The notes under the pieces are model-generated. The model saw nothing but the letters and a program-made list of their open reading frames with translations, was not told the DNA's origin and did not search any database. Positions 34,601 to 47,100 of a stretch of DNA of 64,000 nt are shown piece by piece. Source of the stretch: Aptenodytes patagonicus (taxonomy: Eukaryota > Chordata > Aves > Sphenisciformes > Spheniscidae). The stretch's first letter is position 1. Each line of letters opens with the position of its first letter. The stretch spans positions 46,609,182 to 46,673,181 of the forward strand of contig NC_134982.1 of the NCBI RefSeq assembly GCF_965638725.1, read 5' to 3'. The position numbers and the translations under genes were made by a program.

Positions 34601-37600
34601 AGAAGCTCTGTCTGTGTAATTTGATGCTGAGCCTTAGCAAAACAGGCAAAGTTCCAAATATTTTTCCCTGCTCAAATGGTTTAAAATATGTTTCCAAGGG
34701 TGATTTGGCTGGAGAGGCGACCACTGGGGAATTGCAAGCTGAAAAGTTTTATTTTTTGTGAAGATCTGTATTTCTGTGAAGAAACCGCAACTGCTTTTAG
34801 GGCTGGCCAGGAGCCAGAAGTAAGGTATGCTCAAAAAACATTTGCTCAAGTGAAGTCTCATTAATGAAGCTGAAAGCAAAAAACATTTTTCTTAAAAGAA
34901 AGAGACTGAGATAAGTCCATTGCAAACAGAATACCTCGACTAGTATGTAAGGCCCCTGTCCTGTGAGGACTTCTGCCCACATTTCCCCTACCTTGCTTCC
35001 CTTTCACACCAAATTTTTGCACCACTGAAATGAAGGGAGTTGTCCTTGCATAAGCATTTGCCAGACTGGGGCCTCCCTTTGTACTTAATTAGTGTTTGAC
35101 ATATTCAGTAGGAAGTGAGATCAACTAGAGGCATAAGTAACACATAATTTTGCATTGCCAGGGGAAGTTTAATTTATGAGCTTGTTATACTCATAGCCAA
35201 ATGTTACTTTTGGCAAAAAGAATGTTTACAATGTTGTTGTTTGGACAAATTACAACTATTTTTTCTTCAGGGCCTGGTCTACATACCCCTGGAAGGCAGA
35301 GAAGACTGCCACTGCTTTCCAGAGCGGGGGCCCTCTTTCTGCCTGCATGTGGACGTGTAACAACCATCTGACATCTTGGAGGACTTGGCTCTTGGGAAGC
35401 CTGTGGGCAACCCGTTTGGGAGGCACCTGAGCTATCTTCTCTACATGCCAGGTAGCACCTACACTATTTGTTTCAGTGTCTGGGCTAAGACCTTGGCAGA
35501 ACTAGGCACATCAGTCCCATCTGTGTACTAGGGCTCTTTCTCTGTTATCATCACCTACCTTCCTGTGCTGGACGTGTTTTCCTAATATGCCTAAATCTAG
35601 ACTGCAGCGCATATCACCTTGCTCCCATTTAAAAAACCATTACAAACCAGAGCAGCACTTGCATCCCATATGTGCCCAGGGGGACCTCAGCTTGGAGCAC
35701 ATGGTGATCTCTGACAATCAGCTTCAGAGGAGAACATCTCTGCTCATTCTTGCTCAGAAATATTCCCATGGTTGCGGTCAGGCCTTTATCACAATAGCCT
35801 GGTGGTTGAAATGTTTGCCCAGCAGCTGGGAGACCGGGAGCATGCACCTTCTTGTTGGCTGTTTCTCTGGCCTCATTACTCTGGCATTCCTCTCTGCATG
35901 ATGGTACAGCTTCAACAGGGAAGGTGGGAATGACCTCTCCAGAAACACCTGGTAGCACACGTTTCCTTGGTAGGTCAGAACTGCAGGGTTTTCATCCAGT
36001 GCGGTTTCAGAGACCTGACAGCCCATAACCTCCCTTCTTGGCTGATTGCTCATGCCAATATGCCATCATACAAAGAGGGGAACCCACTAGAAATAGCCAT
36101 GTTATTTTTGAAGTCCCAATCAGTTTGTGCCTCAATGTATGGACTCTCTGCTTTTAGAATAGGTCAATAATGTGCACGTTGAAGTGGGACATCTAAGAGG
36201 TGTGTGCATTTTTAAGCACCCATTTGCTATCAGCACTTCCCATGGAGTGGTCTGCTGTCCACTTGCTCAGCCTCCGTGTCTCTTGAACCCCTCTTTGAAG
36301 ACATCCGCCTTTTTCTGCTGACCAGAGTGGGAGTTTATATGTTGAATTCTGACTTATGCAGCACTCACCTGGGAGCATGTGCCTAATTTTTAGAAGTCAT
36401 TAATACTTAAATTAGAAGTACTACGTCCTTTCCCTGGATCTCTCGGCAAACAAGAGGCGCCTTCATTTTGCCACCTCTCCATTTACTTCCCCCTTAATCG
36501 TATTTCAGGAAATAGCTACTTTGTGTGGCGTGCTCCCCTACAGTGAAGACCAAAGGGTGGATGAGAGGAAATCTAGTTAATCCTGACCAGCATAGCATTT
36601 AAGGTAATTTCATGACTGACTTCAGGAGGACTCGTGTCCAGCTCCCCTGGGGCCCTGAGAGCAGCTGTGTCGTGGAAGCCAGTGGCAGGGAATTAGTCTT
36701 GCTGTCCGTGTTGTGGAGGAGTCAGTACTCAGAATGGATTCATACCTTCAACAGACCAACATTAATTCTAGTCCAGACTATTATCACTGCAGGTTTAGTG
36801 TTCAGTTAACAAGGAGTTATTGCCTGGTAAAAATGGTAAGGATTATTATATAGACACTGGGCCTCAGGGAAATGGCATATGCAACTATTGCTGTACTTTG
36901 ATCATAACGTCCTAAGAGTCTTGGTATGCACACCAACTTCTGATTATATTTTACAGCTTTCTCTGCTCTTTTCCTGTGTCTAATTCCTTTATGAAAGAAA
37001 GGACCAGAAATATTTTTAGCAGGCCAGGGAATAGCCATGGTACCACAGTGGAGATCACAGAATGTTTTGGAGAGGTGACCCATCCTTTGAACAGCCCACA
37101 AGGAAAATCTGAGATTTATCGTCTGTTCAGACATTGAATAATTTTTCATGTGAAATCCTTTTATTTTGATTTTCCTGAATTAGCTCCTTGAACAGCTGCT
37201 TTACTTTATTTTTATATTTTTACTGCAGTGTAGTTTAGTGGTCTTTCATTCTCCATTCTTTCATTAAATTTTATGATTTGTCCCAAAAAAAATCTGAGAA
37301 CTGCCTTACCGAGATTGTGTGAAAAAACCAGAAATAATTAGGAAATACATTTTAAAAGGCTATGTATGCAAGTATTGTCAGGGCTTTTAACCGTGATGGT
37401 GCTCTGAAGACTGACTACTGAATAGCTGTGCTCTTGGCAGTCTAACTTCTGTAAGAGCTTCTAGGATAAAGTAGGCAGTCTCTTCTCTGGAGAGTTTTTT
37501 AATGAGATCCTCTGTTTTTATACAACTACTGCAATGAGTCCTTACCCCTCCTCCATACCTCCAGCCTCCTACTCCAGGCACATAGCCTCCAACCTGAACA

Positions 37601-38857
37601 CCAACATGTGCATGGGGAAGCACAAGTCAGACTTCTGCGCTGGCATTTCATAATCAAAGCTTGCTCATTGGAAATCTTTCTCCATTTAGATAATATCAGG
37701 TTGCTCTAAATTGTGTCAAGAGTCAGACAGTGGAATGCAAAGATTCCTCCCCACCACTGCTAAGCACAATTTAATAAATCAGAGTAAGCGTGTCTCCAGG
37801 TTATATCCGTTTACCATAATCTCTTCAGGCTGAACCAAACTACCAGGACTGGATTCAGAGAGCTCAGTGGCACTTATTACATTAGCTCTGTGGTAGTCTC
37901 TTTACAGGTTGTCTAGTAATTCTTGCAGAGATCATAATGCTAGATATTGGAGACATCTAGCTCTACAATGCTCGGGGGAGCAGGTCAGGAGCAGAGCACC
38001 TGCAGGATGATGCTCTTCTGAATCAGTCCTCCTAGCCTCCGTGGTCAGCAGTTGCACTGCACTGGCCCATCATGGTCATCTGATTCCTTTCTGAAAGGGT
38101 TTGTATTCTTTTGGGCTGTACCATATACTGTGGCAGAGGGGTCCACCTCTTAATTATGCACTCTGTAAAGAAGTGTGCAAGGTTTGGTTTTGTATCTGCT
38201 ACCTGCTATGTTCACAGGTCTGGTATTGTGGGAAGTAATGAGTAGCCATTCTCGGTTTACTTTTTCCACAGCACCTATGACTTCATCAATACCCCACTCA
38301 GACATCCCTTTTTTTAGGCTGAAGGTGCTAGTCTGTTTAATCTCCACCAATTAATCCTTACTAACAAAGTTACACAGATTAAATTACTTTTACCTTGTAA
38401 TAATTGTCTTTCAGGGATATCTGATACCTGCTGCTTGTTATTTTGCTGTTTGGACGTCTTGATGAGAAAAGAGAGGGAGCATAGAGCGGCAAAAGATGAG
38501 TTAAAATTGTGTGTAAATGAGGTCAAACCCCCCACCAGCCTGCTATTTTCTTACAGCGAATCCAAAAGGCCAGTTCCCTTTTTGAAGATGTGGTTGGTGT
38601 TATCCTTAGGTTGTGGAAGGAAGAGAATTCATCTACGTATGGCTTGATGCTACCCCTGCTGAAATTAGCTGGTGTCAGAAAGTCACTGCCTGGAGCTGAC
38701 TCAATTAGACATGTAGCTCACAGCCTTTCACTGAAGTTGGCATGGGCTTCATTATTAATAAAGGTCCATGCATGCATGCATTACAGCTGATCAGCAAATA
38801 ACATATTTTCATGGAAACACTAGGTGTCTCTCTGTGGGGTGGTTTGAAATGCTCCTT

Positions 38858-38925
38858 CAAGTTTGTACATCTATACCAATAGTACATAGATCAAGTTCTG
38901 TACATCCATACCAATAATACATAGG
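38858..38925. repeat. Two-copy 34-bp tandem duplication
   Basis: Copy one at 38858-38891 and copy two at 38892-38925 share the CAAGTT, TGTACAT, ATACCAATA and TACATAG blocks in the same order with only a few substitutions. Confidence 0.75.
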
Positions 38926-39643
38926 TTTTTTTGGCCTCTTGGTAAGGAGGTGATGCTGGACCATTTGCCTCTTATTATTCTAGCTAGTAACTACGTTTAG
39001 ATTTTAATTTAAAAAATACATTGACTGCAAATCTAGGTTGGGCTTTTTTCCAGTTAATGGATGATCACATACACAGTGAATCTTTAGGAAACAGTGGAGG
39101 TATTCTGCTTGCGTTGTCACACATGGTGCTGAGGATGAAATATTTCAACAAATCAAGTGCAATCATCGTCACAATTTGTTTTCCCTTTCAACATGGCAAG
39201 TACCTTAGCCCAAAGCCTGTTCTTTAGGGGTTAAAATCTATTCCATGGTGTATTATGCTGGAATGTGCAATAAAAATAAATTATTTCATTTGCACAATAT
39301 CTAAGAAAACTGCAGCTGCTTGGCTGCATCAGTAAGGAAAAAACACTTGAAAACTTCAAAGTGCTGTGGCAAGTTCCTTCTGCCTTTCTACCCATGAAAC
39401 CTAACTGTGTCCGCTTTATTCATTAAGAAACCATGGGTTGAGTAAGAAGCTAATAACACCATAGATGTTTCTAAGAAATGGGACATTAGGGAAACTCCTA
39501 TTACATCTGTGCTGAAGGTATCCTGAGTCTCCAGAGAGAGAAAAAACATTTGAACTAAAAATGTAGATCCTAAAATGTGAGACACAGGTATTAAAAAATA
39601 ATGAAAAACTTAATCTTTTTATTAAATTATACTATGCACAAAA

Positions 39644-39855
39644 TAGAATCATACAATCATAGAATAGTTTGGGTTGGAAGGGACCTTTAAAGGTCATCTA
39701 GTCCACCCCCCCTGCAATAGGCAGGGACATCTTGCTTAGAGCCCCGTCCAGCCTGATCTTGAATGTTTCCAGGATTGGGGCATCTACCACCTCTCTGGGC
39801 AACCTGTGCCAGTGTTTCACCACAAATAAAAAGACCATTCCTTACCTTGAAAATA
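39644..39855 (-). mobile_element. CR1 LINE short 3' fragment
   Basis: Severely 5'-truncated CR1 with its 3' end at the left. It begins with decayed CATAGAAT octamers, then 'gtttgggttggaagggacct', 'ggtcatctagtccacc', a 'gaatgtttccaggattgggg' block and 'cacctctctgggcaacctgt'. Similarity fades after 'cagtgtttcaccac', about 39823-39855. It is close to the 20706 copy in these blocks, suggesting a related subfamily. Confidence 0.93.
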
Positions 39856-41109
39856 AGTATAGACTATTTTATATAGGATAAAGCCAAATATGTCTAAGAA
39901 TGCATATATTTTACTTTAAAATATTTTTGAAACATTAGAAAGTTGGTTTATGTGTTTGTTTTCTTGAAGACACTGCCTGCCTTATAGCCACAGAAAAACA
40001 CTTGAGACCCCTTATGAGGATAAAAATTTGAAGAGCACTTGAATGAAGGAGACAACCAAAATGAGGTGGGCAATAAAAGTTACAATTTCACAAGTAATTT
40101 CTGTGCTACCACATGTGAGTACATGTTCAGCACAGTTACAAGGAGTGCCTTTCAATCTGTTTTTCAAAACCATGTAATAGGAATTGTGAGGCCGCATCCC
40201 ACTTCCAAACTTGATGTGGTCCATTTGGGATCCTTAGCTTAACTGCAAAATAAGTGTGACTCAAGATTCAAAGAAACACATTTTTATAAGGGTTAAGACA
40301 CTTGTGAAATTCTCAAAGTACCTGGAAATTGAAATCTTACTGAAACCATACACTTTTAATGAACTGCAGTTTATCTGCAATTTAAAAGAGGATATTAGGG
40401 TGCACATAACAAGAACTAAACCTTGAACACTGTAGAAAAATAACAAGAATAATTTGTAGCTTTGCTTGACAAGTACAGATTCTTGTTTTAGAAGAGCATG
40501 GTAGGTATGATTCTGAAAGCTGTCATTTCTCTTCTGAAACAGTGCAGCAAAATCCCATTGCCTTCTGTTTTTGAGCACCCAGAGAGACATACCCTGAATT
40601 GTCTACATTCCTCTGAAATCCTATGGGCGATTTCCAGAGGTAACAAATAAGTAGTATCACTGTACTCATTTTTTCACTTGCATTCACCAAAATAAAAATA
40701 GAATATTTCAATGCATAGCATGAAAACACTAAACATCCATGTGGAAACAGACTATCATAAGTATTGGCAATCAGAAAACTCCATAGACTTTTTTATTTTA
40801 ACAGACTCTTGAGACCTACAGCTGAGCCAGGAGGCTTGGTGGTGCTTTCTAAGTACTCCCAGACTCTTCGATTTTGTTTTCCACTGGTTAACTTAGATTA
40901 AATACCAGTTAAAATTCATGGCTTATTTTTGTAATTCAAAATGATTAAACAAAATATTAGGACCGGCAAGGCAGACACGCTCTGATAAATTACAGTGTAC
41001 TTTTACTAGATTAACAATGTGTTAGCTGTGACATCAGCGGTAATATGATCCAGTATTGCGAGATGCAGTTTTGGATCCTGACATATTGTTAAGCCTGGCA
41101 TTTTGCAGG

Positions 41110-41110
41110 A

Positions 41111-41155
<45 letters not shown>

Positions 41156-41178
41156 GATGATGATGATGATGATGATGA
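41110..41178. repeat. Compound microsatellite (ATT)n-(GAT)n
   Basis: About fifteen uninterrupted ATT units (about 41110-41155) run directly into about seven or eight GAT units (41155-41178). The pure array suggests length polymorphism. Confidence 0.95.
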
Positions 41179-44100
41179 AGAGCTGAATGCATGTAGGTTA
41201 TGGGGCAGGATTTTTTTACAAAGTGACAATGTGCAAGCTCCTGCTTGAAACCGCTTTACATGCCAAATGAGGTTATGGAGAGTCTAGAAGTGAGAGCAAA
41301 AGTCAGTACACAAAAGGGTTTGTGTCTTAAGATCTTAGTCTGGAGTTTACCTTTACATCAACCTCCTGGTCTACTCAGACAAAAATGTACTGAATGTCAG
41401 TCATGGATGGGCAAACTAAGGGTATTGCCGGTCTCTTGACACTCCACTATTTGGATATGATGGATGTGGAGAAACTTAATCCTTCCAGAGGGAATCAGGT
41501 GGCACTGTCAGGACAAAGAGTGCAAACAATTTTGTACTGGAAAAAACTTTCCATTTTTATCTTTTTGTGCCAAAAATGTTACAGTCTCCAGCTGTTCTGT
41601 GTTAAACACTAAGTCTGCTAGAGAAAAGAATCTCAAAGAAAAGGTTAAACATTGAATAGCATTTTCTATTGGCTGGATTATGTTTAGATCATATAAAACA
41701 TGCTAAACATCATTTCCCAGGCACTGTTAAAACATCTGCTTTCTGGATTAGAAAGCTAGACGTTCAAATCCAAGTTGGGGAAAAAACGATAGCCAAAAGC
41801 TGTTTTCTTTAAAGGCCCTTTGCTGCAAACAAGTGAATTGAGTGTTTGTGATATCTTCCTATTATCCCAGAAGTCAGTCTGAGCAGACGGAGAAAGAAAG
41901 CAGATGTCCTACAGACTGAGACACTGTTACTTGAAGAACAATATAAGTAATCTTCCAAAAAACAATTATTTAATTTGGGCTTTCCCTTATGTCATCCCTG
42001 CGCTAAAACTGAGTGTTTTCCTTTGTCCTTTTAAATCCAGAAAGAAGAATGGAAGTGTCTGGTTCTTTGACATTTCCACTGAGTTTTTAGCACTGTGTAT
42101 CACTTTTCCATCAATGCAGGGAATCCCAGCATTCATCCTGGCAATCATATGTTTTCCTGTGTGCCTCACAGTTTCTCTACAGGTGATTTATTGGTTTTCT
42201 TTCACAATAGCACCTCGCTCTGGACCATGACTCTAAACTTCTTCAAACTATAAATGCCAGTCTCATGGCAGAAGCTGAGTACCATAGGTCAGCTGGGCAG
42301 AATTTGTTCTTGATAGTGCTACGAACTCTTGTGATTATAGCATAAACCTTTTGATACCTGGCGTTCCTTAAAATTCCCAGCTTTCTAGATGTGTTCTTAC
42401 GAGAGTCTGACCTTATACTCAAAAAATATGTGTTTCTATTCTTGTGGTAGCCTAGAAAAAAAAACCCTCTTGAACATATGAATTAAAGTTCCCCAAATCT
42501 ATTTTTTGAAATCTTGTAATTTTAAGCCCATCTCATGATTTTGGGAATGACTCACAACTTTTTTATTTTAGAACTTCAGAGTACTGTAATGGAATGCAGA
42601 AAGCTGGTTACAGAGCATTGATTCTTTTTGTCTTCAGTGGCTGACTTGCATAATTGAAGACAGATGAAAACATACTCTGGTAGACATTTTCAGAGCTATT
42701 TTTGGGGTCAGACTTGTGAATAGAGATAGCCGAAAACATCTTGTAGTTACTTTTTGGTAATTGGGTTTTAATTACTTGTTTGTAAAAAATATCCTGTTGT
42801 TTCACCAAAAATATCTTTCATCTGAATGCTGAGAACATGAACACCCGAAAGGTTTTGGTTTTCAGATTTTTGTCTAAAGGATATCCAAGCAAAAACTCTA
42901 AAAGCGAGTGACTAATTTTTTTAATGTGGACTATTCAGTGCTGGGTTTTCTGTAGCTGCTACAGAGGTGTTATATATCATCAATAAGAGACCAAGTAATC
43001 AACTAAAAAAATCTTTCTACTTCATGAAAACACCAAGTATTCCCTAAATTCTCCCCAATTTTTTCTTGAGTTTCTTGTATTCTGGAACCAGTGCTATTAC
43101 CTGCAAATTACACCAGATTTGAAAATGTTTGCTGAATGTTCCTAGTAAAGAATTAGCTGTCCATGAATTATGCATGCTGCAATGTCTGGCATTTTGTGTA
43201 CCAACTTCAAAATGCCTAACCAAGGGTCACTACTAAAGTGAAAGTACAAAGTCTGTCACAGATACACATGCTAATGGCTGAGTGTATGGAAACCCAAAAT
43301 ACACATTTGACTGAATCGCCTGGGCAGGATATGAATATCTGTGAATATGCAAACTCCAGGAGACTTAGGCCAGGATGAATTAAGCCATCACACAGACATT
43401 CATAGTACATTCATATATTTTTGTCCAGTATTCGATCAGCTCTATGGTAAACTTGCTCATTATCAAATTTAGAGGTATCAGTCTGTTTTAGATGTTTCAC
43501 CACATCAGTTTATGCTTAGCACTCACTCAGAAATCACTTGGAATAGGCTGATTGCTTCCCCTTCAACACACAAATCTACTGCATCAAGTAGCTATACCAA
43601 AAAGTGAATGGGAGGGGCACACTGATGACCTGACTTTGCAAGGTCAAAGCCTTATATTGCTGTAGACCTCTGAACCTGAAGGAAGCTTTAGTACAGAAGA
43701 CAAGGACAGCTTAGGAGGTCACAGTTATGTTACGGTGCATGATCTATGGCATCCATTTGTTGGTAAGATATGTGCCTAGGGTTAATTTGCTTTTATATTT
43801 TGAATAACCCAGATAGACTAAGGCAAGAAAACATTACATACACATAGGACAAGTTAGGTGAATGCAGAGACTTTCTACTGTGTAAGATTTTAGTAGTTAT
43901 AATGAAATGAGACCAAGGGTGTGTGATAACTTGGCACTGTTTTGGCTTTTGGCTTGATTAAACTGTAGTTCACTACTGTATCCTGGGACTACAAATTAGA
44001 CACAACTAACACAACAGTGCTTGGCCAGGGTTGAGTAAAGCTTACAGTGTTGCTAGACTCTGAACCAAGGCAAGGCAGCATCTCAGATTTGGGGATGTAA

Positions 44101-47100
44101 CCCTCGAGATGTAGAGACAAGAGTAATTCAATCACCTCGCTACATGTAGGACAAAGGAGGCCATGCACCATCTCATGCGGCTTGTAGCATTTACATTATA
44201 ATTGAAACCAGAGCAGCCAGAGGAGGTTATTTAGCATCTGCAAAGCATCTTAGTAGATGCTTAATGAATTAAGGTAGCTTATGATTTTCAGAAAGCGGAG
44301 TATTATCACTTTAGTTGACAGCCTATCCCAAGACAGATAATTACGTTGCTGTTGACCTTCTTGTCCTTTTCTCTTCCCTTTATCCTGCTCATGGCCACTT
44401 TTTATTCTTTCTATTTTTTACCTCTCCCTCTCTTTCCTTTACTACCCTGAGGCAGGTAGAATGAGAATCCCCGTGGAAATGAGTCACACGTTGCTTCCTG
44501 TGTTTCATCCTTCCCTGGTCTTTCTTAGTGTCTTCATCCTTCTGCTTGAATTCTGCTAGTTAAATCATCCTTTGTTGGATAAAGTCCCAATCTCCAGTAA
44601 AGCTTTGTTTGCTGAAAAGCCTCTCTGTGATGACCATTACTCTAGTAGTTCAGTGCCTTGTAAACAAAGGTTAAGGCTCTTTAAAAAGACAACTTTTTTT
44701 TCAAGAAGACAAGCTTTTTAGATATTAAGAAAATTACTCAAATTGGTAAAAAAAATGGTGTCCAGTAAAATCTGTTTCCTGACTTCAGTTCTATGTCATG
44801 ACTAACACATTTTTTCTCCAATTCAATGGGGTTTTTTTTCTGTAAAAACAGAAAGCTGATTTCACATTGATTTTCATGAGAAGATGTAGGCTACACAGGA
44901 AACATTAGCATCAAAACAATACTGATTTTTATTTTTTTTAATAACATCAGTTGCAAGACAGAAGAGGGCATCTTGATGTCTTCTCTTGGAACATGCTTGT
45001 TATTCTCAGATATTACTGGAGTAATTTCATTAATCAGTTGTCTTCCTACTAGGTGTTATTGAGCTGTTCTGTCTCAGTATTCAGCTACTGTAGTGTAGAA
45101 GTGGAGTCTAGTCACATGATACTGCTTTTGATCCATTTTTGGACAATATAAACTTTTTAAAGATCAGAATATGAATTACTGGAATAATTATATTGTTCAT
45201 GCTCAAATATTTCTTTTTCAAACACAGTTTGTGTATAAAAGTAGTTCTGAAAGGAATGCAAAGCTTCATGCTTAAACAGAAAGGATTTTCAAGTCCCAAC
45301 ACTTTATAGTTACTTAATCTCTAGCAGCTATTAAAGAAAAGATGTGTAAAGCAAGAAAAGACAAAAAAAAAAAAAGTTATGGTTATGGCATTAATATCCC
45401 CCTTGAAATTGTACATGCGCAGGTCCAGCACATTGTATTCCCAGCACTCATCCGGTTGACCTGCTGATAATGCGATGCTTCTCTTTTCCTAAGTTAGCAA
45501 GTACAGGGAAAAATACTCCAGTGAGATCCAGCTAACTGTAGATTTTAGTCACCTGGAAGTTAGGCATCTTGCCCAGCATCTTGTCCAGTCAGGTCTTTTT
45601 TGGGCTCTTTTATAAGCTGTCTTTGGTATCTGAGTCAATGCAGAGCATATCAACGTGAGTGTACACTTTTTAATATATTGGCCTAATCCTTTGAGCTCTG
45701 TGCAGATATCTAGAAGGTCCAAAATTGTCACATGCCAGCCCTGAGGAGCACTTCTTTTGTTGAACAGTTCCTTGGTCACACCAAGAGCAAGGTAAAAAGG
45801 TCACTGGTAATTGCATGATAAAAGCTATTAAGAAACTGCATCTGTCAGCGTGAAAGCTAGACCAGTGCCTAATAATGCTATTTTAATTTTTCAGGTGTTG
45901 AAAAAGCTAGTCCCTCTCCCAGTGGTACAGAAGAAAAGATTCCCACTGACATAGTCAGGAATTGGTCTGAGCCTGGAAGGAAACCCACCACAACAGTGTG
46001 AAGGCAGCTGGAGATGGAACTAATAACAGCTCTGGATGGATATGCAGAAACAACAGAAAAGTGATAAAACCACGGTTCTATCTCTGGATTACAACACAAT
46101 TGCTATATTGGGTAAATGTTGCAGTTTTTATTTACAGGATTAAAAGTTTCCCATTTCAGTAATTAGAACAGCCGGACACTTATAAACCTGTATTTCTTTC
46201 TATGAGCTACTTCTCAAATTGACAAATACTATCTGTCTAAATACTTCCATGATTTAGATGAAAATGACTAGATGTGTGTTATTCTTTGTGTGAGGATGAA
46301 GCTCATCTCAGTGTCCTCTGTTTCACACCTTGTGCTTGTTTCCATTTTCTCTTTCTGCAGGGAACTGTTTGTCCCCTCCGCCCAGACCTGGCATTTGCTG
46401 CCCAACTCCTGTACTTCCTTTCTTCCTACTTGCAAATCTTCCTGTCACTCAACGCACCCTGGCTTAGCAGAGAGGACTTATTCTGTAGCTGCCTCTTCTC
46501 ACAGCTTGCATATGTGCCAGCGGGGACTGCCAAGCCCAGGATCACCCTGGCCTGCCAGGGAGGCAGACCCAGCTCTGGACTGGGATCAGGAGCCGTCTGA
46601 AGGGGCCAGAGCATCCCATGGTACCAGCATATCATCTAACAACAGCTTTTGACATGTTTATATAGTTTGCTAATATTCTGATGGATCTTGTACCATGCTG
46701 AATTTATGTGGTATACACTAAGTATACATGAAGTTAAAGCGCATGTTTTCTGACATTTAAAGGACATTTTACCATGGCAGCAACTACTGAAAGTCTGAAA
46801 TGCTCACTGACGCAGAAGGCTGTCACAGACACAGCTTTTCCCAAGATGGTTATAACAAACTGGTGTTGTTCAGTTTTTAGACATGCTTTACCTTTTCAAA
46901 GGGTGAGGGTAAGAACCAAATATTTAACCCAGTAGCTTTCTAGCAGACGTAAGCTGGAACCATTCCAGTCCACTTTAACCCCTGGACATAATGTTTACTC
47001 ACTAGACGGTAGAATGCCAGCTGTTATAATATGCACAGCTCTGCTCCAGCACACAGCCCAAGTAGATGTATTTATACAAGCTGGAGGGATTACTTACAGA

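Larger units (their letters stand above)
25091..39643. other. Gene desert
   Basis: Fourteen kilobases with no supported gene. Distinct items are phased TAATTA sites (25173-25201), perfect hairpins at 27035-27068 and 29046-29071, and a moderately GC-rich region at about 30030-30860 with a 158-codon open frame of unknown nature on the minus strand. There are also TC/GA inverted repeats at 31543-31573, an ATGC repeat palindrome at 38768-38781 and a 34-bp tandem duplication at 38858-38925. A stretch near 35797-35850 weakly resembles an old tRNA-like dispersed repeat, but I could not confirm it. Confidence 0.6.

Noticed and set aside
35797..35850. Resemblance to an old tRNA-like dispersed repeat (AGCCTGGTGGTT ... 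GGGAGACC).
   Set aside because: Only about 50 bases match from memory, no A/B box pair can be placed, and the flanks do not continue the match.
38768..38781. ATGC-repeat perfect palindrome.
   Set aside because: A short simple repeat is palindromic by construction and needs no special explanation.
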